Positions 34,795 to 45,669 are shown, counted from the first letter of the stretch. The stretch is 64,000 nt of DNA from Kribbella sp. NBC_00382 (GCF_036067295.1 NZ_CP107954.1:558001-622000), one strand, 5' to 3'. Numbers and translations: made by a program. The notes: generated by a model not told the origin, from the sequence alone.

Positions 34795-36858
34795 CTAGCC
34801 GATCAGCGACACGTCGTCGACGACGAAGCTGGTCTGCAGCGAGGAGTCCTCGTTCTCGAGGAACTTCACCGTGATCGTCTTACCGGCGTACGCGCCGACG
34901 TTGAACGTCTTCTGCGTGTACGTCGTGTTCTTGTTCAGGTTGGAGTACGTCGCCAGCGTCGTGGTGGTGGAGCCGTTCACGACCTGGACCTGCACCTTGT
35001 CGTACACCGTCGAGGTGGTGGTCTCGGCGGTGTCGATCCGGATCCACAGCGACAGCTGGGCCGAGGTGGCACCGGCCGGGACCGCGACGGACTGGCCGAT
35101 GTTCTGCGTGGAGGTGGTGCCCTTGTTGCCGAGAACGGCCTTCCAGGTACCACCGTGAGCCGGCTTCGTGCCACCGTTGACGATGACACCCGACGTACCG
35201 GTCCAGCTGGCGGTGCCGGACTCGAAGCCACCGTTCACGAGGCGCTCGGAGCCGGTCGGCGGGATGACCGCGCCACAGCTGGCAGCGCCGGCCGGGACGG
35301 TGATGGCGTTGAACGCGGCCTGGATGCCGAGGCACTGCGACGAGTTGTCGCCGTACAGGGCCTTGGCGACTGTGATCGCGCCTTCACGGGCGTCCTTGTA
35401 GGTGCTGCCCGAGGTCAGCTTGGTGGTCAGGGTCTGGTACCAGACCTTGGCCGCCACCTCACGGGTGACACCGGTGACGGTCGAGCCGTCGCAGGTCGGG
35501 CTGTTGTAGGAGACGCCGTTGATCGTCTTGGCGCCGGAGCCCTCGGAGGCCAGGTAGAACCAGTGGTTCAGCGGGCCGGAGGAGTAGTGCGGGTCGAGCC
35601 CACCGGTGCTGGTCGTCCAGCAGTCCTTGCTGGCACCGTCCTTCGACGGCTTGTCCATGTAGCGCAGCGGGGTGCCGTCGCCGTTGATGTTGATCTTCTC
35701 GCCGATGAGGTAGTCACCGACGTCGCTGGCGTTGTTGGCGTAGAACTCGACCGAGGTGCCGAAGATGTCCGAGGTGGCCTCGTTCAGGCCGCCCGCGTCA
35801 CCCGAGTAGTTCAGGTTGGCGGAGGCCTCGGTGACACCGTGGCTCATTTCGTGGCCGGCCACGTCGATGGCGGTCAGCGGGTGGGTGTTCCCGGAACCGT
35901 CGCCGTACGTCATCTGGGTGCCGTCCCAGAACGCGTTCACGTACGCGTTGCCGTAGTGCACGCGGGACCGCGAGCCCTGGCCGTTGTTGAAGATGCCGTT
36001 GCGGCCATAGACGTTCTTGTAGTAGTCCCAGGTCTCCTGGGTGCCGTAGTGCGCGTCGACGCCGGCGGTCTGCCGGTTCGAGGCCGCACCGGTGCCCCAG
36101 GTGTCGTCCGGGTCCGTGAAGGTGGTTCCGTTACCGGAGGTCGCACCGTTCAGGTCCGTGGTCCAGTTGCCACCGCGGCCGGGGTCGGTCATCGAGTAGT
36201 TGCCCGAGCTGCCGGACGTACCGAGGGTGACCGTGCCGGAGTACATCGAGTTACCGGTACCGGTCTTGATCTCGTCGTCCTGGTCCAGCACCGCGCCGGT
36301 CTTGGCGTCGATGAAGGAGTGCAGGACCGACGGCGTCTGGTCGGCCTTGACCCCGCTGGTGACGACCTCGTAGGCGAGGACCGGCTTGGTCGGCGTGACG
36401 AAGACGACCAGCGTCCCCTTGTTGCTGGTGGCCTTGAAGTCGGCGGACTTCGAACCCTTGGCCAGGGCGGCGGCCTGGGACAGCGTCGGCTTGGTCGAGG
36501 TGACCCCGACGGCCTTCGCACCGCGGTTGTAGGTGACGTTGCTGATCGCCGCGCCGTCGCGGTGCACGATCAGGTCGCCGCCGACGACCTTGAGACCGTT
36601 GAAGGTCCGGTCGTAGCGGACGTACTCGGTGCCGTCGGCATCCTTGACGACATCGCGGACCTTGAGCACCTCACCGCCGGCCAGTCCGAGAGCGGTGGCG
36701 GTCTGCGCGGTCAGCGCGGACTCTGCCTGCACAGCGGCCGGCTGGTTGAAGCCGGACGCGGGAAGCGGAGCCGTACGGTTGGCGGCTCCTGCGGGCGACA
36801 TCGCCAGCCCCGCGGCTGCGACGATGACCACCGCCCCTGCTGATGTCAGTCGTTTCAA
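34795..36858 (-). CDS. secreted M4 metalloprotease with C-terminal beta-sandwich domain
   Basis: A 687-residue prepro-enzyme. Signal peptide 1-26, FTP/PepSY propeptide, M4 catalytic domain with HEMSH (336-340) and E360, then from about residue 545 a jelly-roll-like domain (NGGFESGTASWTG ... [19 protein letters not shown]) also found in the M28 enzyme at 31534-32952. TTG start at 36858 with GAGGAG eight bases upstream, mirroring the start region of the neighbouring M4 gene. Secreted protein degradation is the obvious role. Confidence 0.95.
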   Translation of the reverse strand: MKRLTSAGAVVIVAAAGLAMSPAGAANRTAPLPASGFNQPAAVQAESALTAQTATALGLAGGEVLKVRDVVKDADGTEYVRYDRTFNGLKVVGGDLIVHRDGAAISNVTYNRGAKAVGVTSTKPTLSQAAALAKGSKSADFKATSNKGTLVVFVTPTKPVLAYEVVTSGVKADQTPSVLHSFIDAKTGAVLDQDDEIKTGTGNSMYSGTVTLGTSGSSGNYSMTDPGRGGNWTTDLNGATSGNGTTFTDPDDTWGTGAASNRQTAGVDAHYGTQETWDYYKNVYGRNGIFNNGQGSRSRVHYGNAYVNAFWDGTQMTYGDGSGNTHPLTAIDVAGHEMSHGVTEASANLNYSGDAGGLNEATSDIFGTSVEFYANNASDVGDYLIGEKININGDGTPLRYMDKPSKDGASKDCWTTSTGGLDPHYSSGPLNHWFYLASEGSGAKTINGVSYNSPTCDGSTVTGVTREVAAKVWYQTLTTKLTSGSTYKDAREGAITVAKALYGDNSSQCLGIQAAFNAITVPAGAASCGAVIPPTGSERLVNGGFESGTASWTGTSGVIVNGGTKPAHGGTWKAVLGNKGTTSTQNIGQSVAVPAGATSAQLSLWIRIDTAETTTSTVYDKVQVQVVNGSTTTTLATYSNLNKNTTYTQKTFNVGAYAGKTITVKFLENEDSSLQTSFVVDDVSLIG

Positions 36859-37002
36859 GACAACATCTCCTCACGGTGTGGTCGCTGTTTGGGCGCAACG
36901 ACCAGTTCATTGGGGGGACGCCGGATATCTGGCCCAGCAGTGCCACTGCCTACTTGTGACACTGTGTGTCAGCACATGCGAGTTCTGTTACATCCGACTG
37001 AG

Positions 37003-37019
37003 GGAGGACTCTGTCCTCC
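37003..37019. other. small hairpin upstream of the second M4 protease
   Basis: GGAGGAC-TCT-GTCCTCC, seven perfect pairs. It sits in the 224-bp gap between the M4 start and the end of the DUF255 gene, about 65 bp after the latter on the minus strand. It could end that transcript or be an operator for the protease; no T-tract. Nothing else was seen in 36859-37082. Confidence 0.4.
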
Positions 37020-37082
37020 GTCGGAGCCGCAGTCAAGTGATTCCGCCGAAATGACAGGGAAAACCCGCACTTCCGCAAGGGG

Positions 37083-39122
<2,040 letters not shown>

Positions 39123-39253
39123 GCCCCCACACTAGGGAGTCCGTGAAGACGGCTCGGCAGGACCAACCGCGCTGTGGACACCATCTATGTCGCCGCCCCG
39201 AGTATCCTGAGTCCTGCACCACCGGCCCGTCGCTGACCCAGGGGAGGTACACC

Positions 39254-39820
39254 GTGACCGCGGATATGGTCGCTCCGGCGTGGATGCATTCCCAGATCAC
39301 CGCTGAGCAGTACGACTCCTGGTCGGCCGAACAATGCGCCGGCATCGAGATCGTCGACGGGATGGTCGTAGTGACCCCGAGCGCTTCCAAGCGACACAAC
39401 CGGCTGGCACGGATTCTGGCGAATGGGCTGGATCTCGCAGCCGGCCAGGACTGGAACGCCGACACGGATTTCGACGTCCGGCTCCAGGACGTCCCACTGA
39501 CCAATCGGCGCCCAGACGTCGTGGTCTACCGGGCGGACACCATCGATGTCGCGCCCACCCGACCCGAGCACGTACTACTCATCGTCGAGGTGGTTTCGCC
39601 CGGATCGGAGACCACCGACCGGATCGTCAAGGCCGACCAGTACGCGAAGGCCGGTATCGCCTTCTACTGGCGTGTTGAGCAGGCAGTTACCGGCGTACCG
39701 GTGGTCTATACCTACGTACTGGACCCAGCGAGTGGCGTCTACCGCGATGGCGACGTCTGCACCGGTGTCATCAAAACCTCCCTGCCGTTCCAGCTGGAAA
39801 TCGACCTCGGCGCGCTCTGA
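39254..39820 (+). CDS. Uma2-family (DUF820) nuclease-fold protein
   Basis: A 188-residue PD-(D/E)XK-fold protein. IVDGMVVVTPSASKRHNRLARIL, NRRPDVVVYRADTI and VLLIVEVVSPGSETTDRIVKADQYAKAGIAFYWRVE contain the catalytic-type Asp, Glu and Lys. Uma2 proteins are abundant in actinomycetes and cyanobacteria; their biological role is unknown though the fold is endonuclease-like. GGAGG seven bases before the GTG at 39254 fixes the start; an upstream ATG at 39143 lacks one. Confidence 0.85.
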   Translation: MTADMVAPAWMHSQITAEQYDSWSAEQCAGIEIVDGMVVVTPSASKRHNRLARILANGLDLAAGQDWNADTDFDVRLQDVPLTNRRPDVVVYRADTIDVAPTRPEHVLLIVEVVSPGSETTDRIVKADQYAKAGIAFYWRVEQAVTGVPVVYTYVLDPASGVYRDGDVCTGVIKTSLPFQLEIDLGAL

Positions 39821-39834
39821 TTCCACCAGCAGTA

Positions 39835-40872
39835 CTAGATGGTCTGGGCCAGGGCTATGGAGAGGCCTATGGCTACGGCCATGATGAGGAGTTCGCCGGC
39901 TACTAGCTGCCAGAAGCGGTTGCCGGGGGTGTCCAGGTCGCCGATGGTGTGGCGGCGGTGGAACCAGCCGCCGATGATGAGGATGAGGAAGGCGACGGTT
40001 TTCACCAGGAGCAAGGCGCCGTAGGCGTCTGAGGTGAGGATGTCGGGGATCTTGCCGAAGCCGCCGCCTTTGGCTGCCAGGCGGCCGGCGGCACTGATCA
40101 GGCCGCTGAGTAGAACAGCGATCGAGGACAGTAGTGCCACCTGGCTGAAGCGTTCTAGGACTAGCGGTAGGCCGTTGCGGCTGGCTCGGCCGTAGCGGAC
40201 CAGGCCTGCGAGGCCGCCTACCCAGCTGGTCGCGGCGATCACGTGGATGACCAGGGCCGCGCCCGCGAGTACGACGTATGACTCGTTGCGTGGGAAGGCG
40301 GTCAGTGCTGGTGGGACCAGGGCGGCGATCGCGACCAGTACGCCGAGTCCGGCGGCTGAGGAAGTCTCGGCGCGGCGGATGCCGACCGCCAGCGCGACGA
40401 CGAGGATGCCGGTGATCAGCAGCGACTTGACCTCGGGGACGGCGAGCGCGTCGTCCAGCCGGAGACGCAACAGGTTGACCGGGGTGGCGAGCAGGATCGC
40501 CGCGGTCAGTACCGCGCCGGCGAAGGAGCAGACCGCCCAGATGATGGCGGAGTTGCTGGCGTCGCGGATCGCCCGTCGCCCTTGCATACCGAGCGGTCCG
40601 CCGTCGGTACGCAGCAACACGACTGCTGCCAACAGGGCACCGGCGCACCCGACGGTCGCCATCGTGGAGAGCAGCCTGAACAACGGCAGCAGCCATTCGA
40701 CCAGCAGGCCGGGACCGCCGAGCCCGTCATCCCCGGTCTTCGGTTCGCTGCCGGCGGAGTACAGGGCGATCACCATCGCCACGGCGGCCACCGCGACGGC
40801 ACTCGCGCCCCCCGCGACCAGGCGGCCGGGCATGCGGTGCCGGGCTACGCGGGTGGCGCGGGTCGTAGTCAC
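39835..40872 (-). CDS. CopD-family copper-resistance membrane protein
   Basis: A 345-residue protein with about nine membrane helices. The CopD domain occupies the C-terminal half (VIHVIAATSWVGGLAGLVRYG, then LLLVKTVAFLILIIGGWFHRRHTIG), with His residues that could bind copper. No CopC partner is next door. GTG at 40872. An inverted repeat at 40924-40942, 52 bp upstream, is a candidate operator. The gene is inserted between the DUF255 and mca genes, which are adjacent in mycobacteria. Confidence 0.85.
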   Translation of the reverse strand: MTTTRATRVARHRMPGRLVAGGASAVAVAAVAMVIALYSAGSEPKTGDDGLGGPGLLVEWLLPLFRLLSTMATVGCAGALLAAVVLLRTDGGPLGMQGRRAIRDASNSAIIWAVCSFAGAVLTAAILLATPVNLLRLRLDDALAVPEVKSLLITGILVVALAVGIRRAETSSAAGLGVLVAIAALVPPALTAFPRNESYVVLAGAALVIHVIAATSWVGGLAGLVRYGRASRNGLPLVLERFSQVALLSSIAVLLSGLISAAGRLAAKGGGFGKIPDILTSDAYGALLLVKTVAFLILIIGGWFHRRHTIGDLDTPGNRFWQLVAGELLIMAVAIGLSIALAQTI

Positions 40873-40923
40873 AGAGCGTTCCCGCCCTCGGCACCATGGA
40901 TGGACACGCGCACACTATAGGTG

Positions 40924-40942
40924 AGCTATCTAACAGATAGCT
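40924..40942. promoter_or_regulatory. operator-like inverted repeat before copD
   Basis: AGCTATCT-AAC-AGATAGCT: eight perfect pairs with a 3-bp centre, AT-richer than its surroundings, 52-70 bp upstream of the CopD start codon. Size and symmetry fit a dimeric repressor such as a TetR or PadR protein. The cognate regulator is not in the neighbourhood. Confidence 0.65.
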
Positions 40943-41053
40943 GCGCACGACACCATCTCGTGACCACTGGGAAGCAAACGGTTGCTCCACCGTGACTTTC
41001 GGCGATCGCAGACGCCGTCCGCGACCCCACCCAACCGTCAACCCGTTGCTCAA

Positions 41054-41096
41054 GGCATCGACTCGGGGCGCCATTCACCCCGAGTCACCGGATGCC
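41054..41096 (-). terminator. hairpin at the end of the small membrane protein gene
   Basis: GACTCGGGG and CCCCGAGTC (41060-41068, 41078-41086) pair perfectly, and GGCATC/GATGCC (41054-41059, 41091-41096) extend the stem past a 4-nt bulge. The outer arm touches the stop codon of the minus-strand gene. No T-tract; probably a terminator or 3'-end stabiliser. Confidence 0.5.
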
Positions 41097-41374
41097 TACT
41101 TCTTGGGTGGTTCCGAGGTTTCAGCCGCCTGCTCGGCAGCGCCAGCCGGGCTCGCCGAGTCGGCCGTGGCCGTCGGGACGTCGGACGGTGCTCGGTCGCG
41201 AGCACCGGCGTCCGGGTCGAAGTCGATCCGCTTCAGCTGCTTGCCCATGTTGCGCCACAGCAGGACGGTGGCGCCACCAAGTACCAGGACGATCAGCAGC
41301 GCGACCCAGCCGGGCCTGACCGAGTTCGGATCGATCTCGGTCATCGGCGGGCTGATGGTCAGAACTCGGGTCAT
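41096..41374 (-). CDS. small single-pass membrane protein (Rv1083-like position)
   Basis: A 92-residue protein with one membrane helix (about 24-41, WVALLIVLVLGGATVLLW) followed by NMGKQLKRIDFD and an Ala/Ser/Glu-rich tail. NMxKQLKRIDF is typical of the short protein found next to mca across actinobacteria (Rv1083 in M. tuberculosis). AGAGG precedes the ATG at 41374; other in-frame starts are GTG at 41383 and ATG at 41344. Lies 40 bp after mca on the same strand, so likely co-transcribed. Function unknown. Confidence 0.78.
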   Translation of the reverse strand: MTRVLTISPPMTEIDPNSVRPGWVALLIVLVLGGATVLLWRNMGKQLKRIDFDPDAGARDRAPSDVPTATADSASPAGAAEQAAETSEPPKK

Positions 41375-41414
41375 CGCTGTCACCTCTCCAGTCTCTCACC
41401 GGCTGCTCCCGCCC

Positions 41415-42278
41415 TCAGCGCAACCCCGCGAAGAGGTCGTCTTCAGGCAGTTCGGAGTCCACCAGCGTGCGGGCCAGCTCGTAGTCCTCGGTCGGCCAGG
41501 CCTGCTGGTGAACCTCCAGCGGTACTGCGAACCACGCGCCGTCCGGGTCGATCTGGGTCGCGTGGGCGAGCAGGGCGCGATCGCGGAGCTCGAAGTACTC
41601 GGCGCACTCGACGCGGGTGGTGATCCGCTTCTCGTTCTCCGGGTCCGGCTTCCAGTCCTTCAGCCGGTCGGCGTACGGCGATTCGAGGCCGCGCGCGATC
41701 ATCGCGTCGTGCAGCGCCTTCATCCGCTCGCGGTGGAAGGTGTGGTGGTAGTACAGCTTCAAGGGCTGGTACGGCGTACCGAGCTCCGGGTACGCGTCCG
41801 GGTCGCCGGCCGCCTCGAACGCCGCCACCGTGATCTGGTGGCACATCACGTGATCGGGATGCGGATAGCCGCCGTTCTCGTCGTACGTCGTCACGACCTG
41901 CGGACGGAACTCACGGATCAGCTTCACCAGCGGGGCCGCGGCGTCCTCGACCTTGAGCGACGCGAAGCAGCCCTCCGGCAGCGGCGGCAGCGGGTCGCCC
42001 TCGGGGAAGCCCGAGTCGATCCAGCCGAGCCACTCCTGCCGGACACCGAGGATCTCGCGGGCCGCGTCCATCTCCTTGCGGCGGATCTCGGTGATGTTCG
42101 CCAGTACTTCGGGCCGGTCCATCTTCGGGTTGAGGATCGAGCCGCGTTCGCCGCCGGTACAGGTCGCGACCATCACGTCGACGCCTTCGGCGACATACCG
42201 GGCGGTCGATGCGGCGCCCTTGCTGGACTCGTCGTCAGGGTGTGCGTGGACATGCAGTAGGCGAAGATCTTCAGTCAC
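41415..42278 (-). CDS. mca: mycothiol S-conjugate amidase
   Basis: A 287-residue zinc hydrolase of the MshB/LmbE family that cleaves mycothiol-toxin conjugates so that the mercapturic acid is exported. Zinc and catalytic residues are in LLHVHAHPDDESSKGA (11-17) and GGYPHPDHVMCHQ; TCTGGERGSILNP and ITTRVECAEYFELRDRALLAHATQIDPDG are Mca-type features, the last distinguishing it from MshB. GTG at 42278, 35 bp from the divergent DUF4307 gene. It is strong evidence that the host makes mycothiol. Confidence 0.95.
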   Translation of the reverse strand: MTEDLRLLHVHAHPDDESSKGAASTARYVAEGVDVMVATCTGGERGSILNPKMDRPEVLANITEIRRKEMDAAREILGVRQEWLGWIDSGFPEGDPLPPLPEGCFASLKVEDAAAPLVKLIREFRPQVVTTYDENGGYPHPDHVMCHQITVAAFEAAGDPDAYPELGTPYQPLKLYYHHTFHRERMKALHDAMIARGLESPYADRLKDWKPDPENEKRITTRVECAEYFELRDRALLAHATQIDPDGAWFAVPLEVHQQAWPTEDYELARTLVDSELPEDDLFAGLR

Positions 42279-42313
42279 AAGACACAATGGTCCTCCAAGC
42301 CCGAGGAGAACCA

Positions 42314-42790
42314 GTGACCGACCCACGACCAGCCGGTACCAGCACCAGTTCGAGCACTGGTACGAGCGCCGGTACCGACGCCGGTACGAGCGCTGCGCTG
42401 GATGCCCGGTACGGGCGGACCGGTCCCAGTCGCCGGGTTCTCCTGATCGCGGGCGTGGCCGTAGTCGCCGTGATCGGGCTGGTCTGGCTGATGTGGGCCG
42501 CGTTCATTTCGTCCAACCCGCCGGTCTCGTCGCGGCTGATCGGCTTCAAGATCGAGTCTGCGACCTCGGCGTCCGCGACCATCCAGGTCGACCGGAGCAA
42601 ATCGGTCGAGGCGCAGTGCCGGCTGCAGGCGAAAGCGGCCGATTTCTCGATCGTCGGCGAGGTGACCGTGACGGTTTCGCCGGACTCTCCGCGTCAGCAG
42701 ACCGTCGACGCCAAAGTGACAACCCAGCGGGCCGCGACTGCCGTCGTACTGGTCGGTTGCACCACTGCTGACGCGCATCGGCCGAACTAG
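42314..42790 (+). CDS. DUF4307 single-pass membrane protein
   Basis: A 158-residue protein: a Thr/Ser/Gly-rich low-complexity cytoplasmic start, LDARYGRTG, one membrane helix (about 43-66) and an extracytoplasmic beta domain with VSSRLIGFKIESATSASATIQVDR. This is DUF4307, found beside greA and mca in most actinobacteria (compare Rv1081c). GAGGAG precedes the GTG at 42314. Function unknown. Confidence 0.85.
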   Translation: MTDPRPAGTSTSSSTGTSAGTDAGTSAALDARYGRTGPSRRVLLIAGVAVVAVIGLVWLMWAAFISSNPPVSSRLIGFKIESATSASATIQVDRSKSVEAQCRLQAKAADFSIVGEVTVTVSPDSPRQQTVDAKVTTQRAATAVVLVGCTTADAHRPN

Positions 42791-42798
42791 TCCGTATA

Positions 42799-42853
42799 CC
42801 CGGTTTCCGGGCGGGGCAAACGATTGCCTCGCTGGCGATGGTAAGCGTTTGCC
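42799..42853. other. hairpins in the DUF4307-greA gap
   Basis: CCCGG-TTT-CCGGG (42799-42811) lies nine bases after the DUF4307 stop, and GGCAAACG/CGTTTGCC (42815-42822, 42846-42853) forms a wider stem next to it. A third stem, CGCCGTC-GAC-GACGGCG (42920-42936), followed by CCTTTTTC, sits just before greA and could act as an attenuator or leader hairpin. None has experimental support. Confidence 0.4.
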
Positions 42854-42983
42854 AAGTGTTTGAGAAAGCGAAGAACTGTGGGGTTCTGAGCGCTGTCTTG
42901 CTACGCTCAGTGGATTGGTCGCCGTCGACGACGGCGGCCTCAGCCTTTTTCTACGCCCCCATCCCATCGACAAAGGAGCAGCC

Positions 42984-43496
42984 ATGACGCAGAAGATCGA
43001 CGAGGACAGCGTTGTCTGGCTGACACAGGATGGTTACGACCAGCTGAAGTCCGAGCTCGAGGAGCTGAAGGGCGCCGGCCGGACCGAGATCACCCAGCGG
43101 ATCAGCGACGCGCGCGACGAGGGCGACCTGAAGGAGAACGGCGGCTACCACGCCGCCAAGGACGAGCAGGGCAAGATGGAGGCCCGGATCCGGCAGCTCG
43201 AGGACATCCTGCGCCGCGCCCGCGTCGGCGAGACCCCGAAGGCCGGCGGCAAGGTCGAGCCCGGCATGAAGGTCTCGATCAAGTTCGCCGGTGACGACGA
43301 CGTCGAGACGTTCCTGCTCGGCTCCCGCGAACTCCTCGCCCTGGACACCTCGGTGGACATCGACGTCTACTCGCCGCAGTCCCCCCTCGGCTCAGCCATC
43401 CTGGGCAAGAAGAAGGGCGAGAAGGCCACCTACGAGGCCCCGAACGGCAAGCCCGTCACGGTCGAGATCGTCGCGGCGGTCCCCTTCAAGGGCTGA
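42984..43496 (+). CDS. greA: transcription elongation factor GreA
   Basis: A 170-residue factor that rescues backtracked RNA polymerase by stimulating transcript cleavage. The N-terminal coiled coil includes WLTQDGYDQLKSELEELKG and the acidic tip DARDEGDLKENGGYHAAKDEQ; the C-terminal FKBP-like domain includes SPQSPLGSAILGKKKGE. AAAGGAG lies six bases before the ATG at 42984. An actinobacterial GreA of normal length. Followed by a strong terminator. Confidence 0.96.
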   Translation: MTQKIDEDSVVWLTQDGYDQLKSELEELKGAGRTEITQRISDARDEGDLKENGGYHAAKDEQGKMEARIRQLEDILRRARVGETPKAGGKVEPGMKVSIKFAGDDDVETFLLGSRELLALDTSVDIDVYSPQSPLGSAILGKKKGEKATYEAPNGKPVTVEIVAAVPFKG

Positions 43497-43524
43497 CCCA
43501 CGTGTAGTGGGCTTGAACAACCAC

Positions 43525-43567
43525 CGGCGACCTTGAACAAGTTATTTCTTGTTCAAGGTCGCCGTTT
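43525..43567. terminator. strong bidirectional terminator between greA and the ABC permease
   Basis: CGGCGACCTTGAACAAG (43525-43541) and CTTGTTCAAGGTCGCCG (43548-43564) form a perfect 17-bp stem with loop TTATTT, then TTTC. Partial copies of the same words flank it (GCTTGAACAA at 43511-43520, GTTCAAGGTCGCC at 43571-43583), so alternative pairings are possible. The genes on both sides converge on it. Confidence 0.88.
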
Positions 43568-43595
43568 CATGTTCAAGGTCGCCAAACCTGGCGGG

Positions 43596-44435
43596 TCAGT
43601 GGCCGGTTGCGCGGCGGTACTTGTTGACGGCTAGTGGGGCGAAGACGGCGATGATGGCGGTGCACCAGATCAGGGAGAGCCAGACCGGGTGCTGGGCCGG
43701 GAAGCCGTCGGGGCTGGCGAACGGGCTGGGGTTGCCGAAGAGATGACGGCAGGCAGCCACGATCGACGAGATCGGGTTCCACTCGGCGACCGGTTGCAGG
43801 CCGCTGGGCAGGTTGGGCGTGGGGACGAAGGCGTTCGAGAGGAACGTCAGCGGGAAGAGCCAGATCAGACCGGCTGAGGCGGCGACTTCGGGACCGCCTA
43901 CGGACAAGCCGATCAAGGCGCCCACCCAGAGCATGGCGAAGGCGAACAGCAGCAGGATCGCGAACGCGGCAAAGGCATTGCCGATGCCGTTGTGCCAGCG
44001 CCAGCCGACGATGAAGCCGCAGATCACCATGATCAGCATCACGAACGCGTTGAAGATGACGTCCCCGATCACCCGCCCGGCGATCACCCCCGAACGCGCC
44101 ATCGGCAGCGACCGGAACCGGTCGATCAACCCCTTCGACATGTCGTCGGCCAGCCCGACGCTGGCCGAGGCGACCGCGAACGCCATCGTCTGCGCGAAGA
44201 TCCCGGACATCAGGAACTCGCGGTACGCCCGTGCCCCCGGGAAGCCCGGGATCGGGATCGCGTTGCCGAAGACGTACGCGAACAGCAGCACGAACATGAT
44301 CGGCTGGATGGTGGCGTAGATCAGCATGTCCGGTGTCCGCGGAATCCGCTTCAGACTCCGCCAGGCCAGGATGCCCGCGTCCGACACCGCGCGAGCGAGC
44401 GGGCTCACCTTCACCGGAGTACCGGTCGTGCTCAT
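43596..44435 (-). CDS. ABC-2 type permease (DrrB-like)
   Basis: A 279-residue membrane subunit with six helices. ATIQPIMFVLLFAYVFGNAI, GLIDRFRSLPMARSGVIAGR and the C-terminal SNAFVPTPNLPSGLQPVAEWNP are typical of the daunorubicin-resistance DrrB family. Partner of the ATPase just upstream, with a 4-bp ATGA overlap. Probably exports a lipophilic compound; the substrate is unknown. Confidence 0.92.
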   Translation of the reverse strand: MSTTGTPVKVSPLARAVSDAGILAWRSLKRIPRTPDMLIYATIQPIMFVLLFAYVFGNAIPIPGFPGARAYREFLMSGIFAQTMAFAVASASVGLADDMSKGLIDRFRSLPMARSGVIAGRVIGDVIFNAFVMLIMVICGFIVGWRWHNGIGNAFAAFAILLLFAFAMLWVGALIGLSVGGPEVAASAGLIWLFPLTFLSNAFVPTPNLPSGLQPVAEWNPISSIVAACRHLFGNPSPFASPDGFPAQHPVWLSLIWCTAIIAVFAPLAVNKYRRATGH

Positions 44436-45454
44436 GCCTTCACCTTCTTCGGGTCGGTACTACCGACCGCCTCGTCCGCGGCCTGGCTGTCCTCTTCGGT
44501 CGCGTGCCCGGTCAGGCTGAGGAACACGTCGTCGAGCGTCGGCCGGCGCAGCCCGATGTCGGCGATCCGGATCCCGGCGCCGTCGAGCGTGCGGATCACC
44601 GCGACCAGCGCCTCCGAACCACCCGGCGCCGGCATCGTCAGCCGCTTGCTGTGCTTGTCGAGTGTGGTCGACTCCGGATCGGTGACCTCCAGCGCCGCCA
44701 TCAGCAACTCGAGCGCCCGGTAAGTCTCGTCCGGCTCGTGCACGACGACCTCGATCCGCTCGCCACCCACCTTCGCCTTCAGCTCGTCCGCGGTGCCACG
44801 CGCGATCACCGAGCCGTGGTCGACCACCGCGATGCTGTCAGCCAGTTCGTCGGCCTCTTCCAGGTACTGCGTGGTCAGCAGGATTGTCACCCCTTCGCTG
44901 ACCCGGTCGCGGATGATCTTCCACAGGTCGAGCCGGCTGCGCGGGTCGAGCCCGGTCGTCGGCTCGTCCAGGAACAGCACCTTGGGATGGGCGATCAGCG
45001 AGCCCGCGAGGTCGAGCCGCCGGCGCATGCCGCCGGAGTACGTCTTCAGGATCCGGTCGGCCGCGTCGGTCAGGTCGAAGGTCTCGAGCAGCTCGTCGGC
45101 TCGTTGCTTGGCCTGCCGGCTGTTCAGGCGGTACAGGCGGCCGAACATCCACAGGTTCTCCCGGCCGGTGAGCAGCTCGTCAACAGCGGCGTACTGTCCC
45201 GACAGCCCGACCAAACTGCGGACGGTGTCGGCCTCCTTCACCACGTCATGGCCGAGCACCCGCGCACTGCCCGCGTCCGGCGGCATCAGCGTGGTGAGCA
45301 CCCGGACGGCCGTCGTCTTGCCCGCGCCATTCGGCCCGAGCAGGCCGAGCACGGTGCCTTCGGGGACCTCCAGATCGATGCCGTCGAGCGCCTTGACCGT
45401 GTTCTTGCGGGACTTGAACGTCTTCACGAGGCCGCTCGCCTCGATTGCAGCCAT
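44432..45454 (-). CDS. ABC transporter ATP-binding protein (DrrA-like)
   Basis: A 340-residue ATPase. Walker A GLLGPNGAGKTTAVRVL, Q-loop SGQYAAVDE, signature TYSGGMRRRLDLAGSL, Walker B VLFLDEPTTGLDPRS and H-loop replaced by TTQYLEEAD (Gln in place of His), as is normal in DrrA. The C-terminal 100 residues are the DrrA assembly domain (PTLDDVFLSLTGH). AAGGAG lies nine bases before the ATG at 45454. First gene of the exporter operon. Confidence 0.94.
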   Translation of the reverse strand: MAAIEASGLVKTFKSRKNTVKALDGIDLEVPEGTVLGLLGPNGAGKTTAVRVLTTLMPPDAGSARVLGHDVVKEADTVRSLVGLSGQYAAVDELLTGRENLWMFGRLYRLNSRQAKQRADELLETFDLTDAADRILKTYSGGMRRRLDLAGSLIAHPKVLFLDEPTTGLDPRSRLDLWKIIRDRVSEGVTILLTTQYLEEADELADSIAVVDHGSVIARGTADELKAKVGGERIEVVVHEPDETYRALELLMAALEVTDPESTTLDKHSKRLTMPAPGGSEALVAVIRTLDGAGIRIADIGLRRPTLDDVFLSLTGHATEEDSQAADEAVGSTDPKKVKA

Positions 45455-45491
45455 CGCAGCCGCTCCTTCCAGAATGTGATGCAGGTCATCC

Positions 45492-45509
45492 TGTCGGAGC
45501 ACACCGACA
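45492..45509. promoter_or_regulatory. inverted repeat upstream of the DrrAB-like operon
   Basis: TGTCGG-AGCACA-CCGACA: six perfect pairs, 38-55 bp upstream of the ATPase start codon. CAGG-TCAT-CCTG next to it (45483-45494) adds a second short palindrome. These are plausible repressor sites; no regulator gene is adjacent. Confidence 0.5.
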
Positions 45510-45519
45510 AATTTCGAGA

Positions 45520-45630
45520 GGTTTACCGCCCGACTTCCGCCGCCTCTGGATCGCGGACCTGCTGAGCCAGCTCGGCAGCCGCCTCGGCATGATCGCCGCT
45601 CCCCTGCTCGCCTTGGCCGCGTCCGGTGCC
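45520..45630 (+). pseudogene. N-terminal remnant of an MFS transporter
   Basis: The plus-strand frame reads GLPPDFRRLWIADLLSQLGS and continues RLGMIAAPLLALAAS, a clear start of an MFS permease (the 'FRRLWxxxxxSQLGSxxxxxAxPLLAL' opening of the MFS_3 group). The similarity stops at about 45630, followed by unrelated Arg/Ser-rich sequence and a stop. The remaining eleven helices are absent, so this is a truncated gene. An inverted repeat of the TGGCGGTCC family starts 40 bp further on. Confidence 0.6.
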
Positions 45631-45669
45631 TGCCAGCGCTCGTCGCTGCGGACCTCGGGCGGGCGGTCG

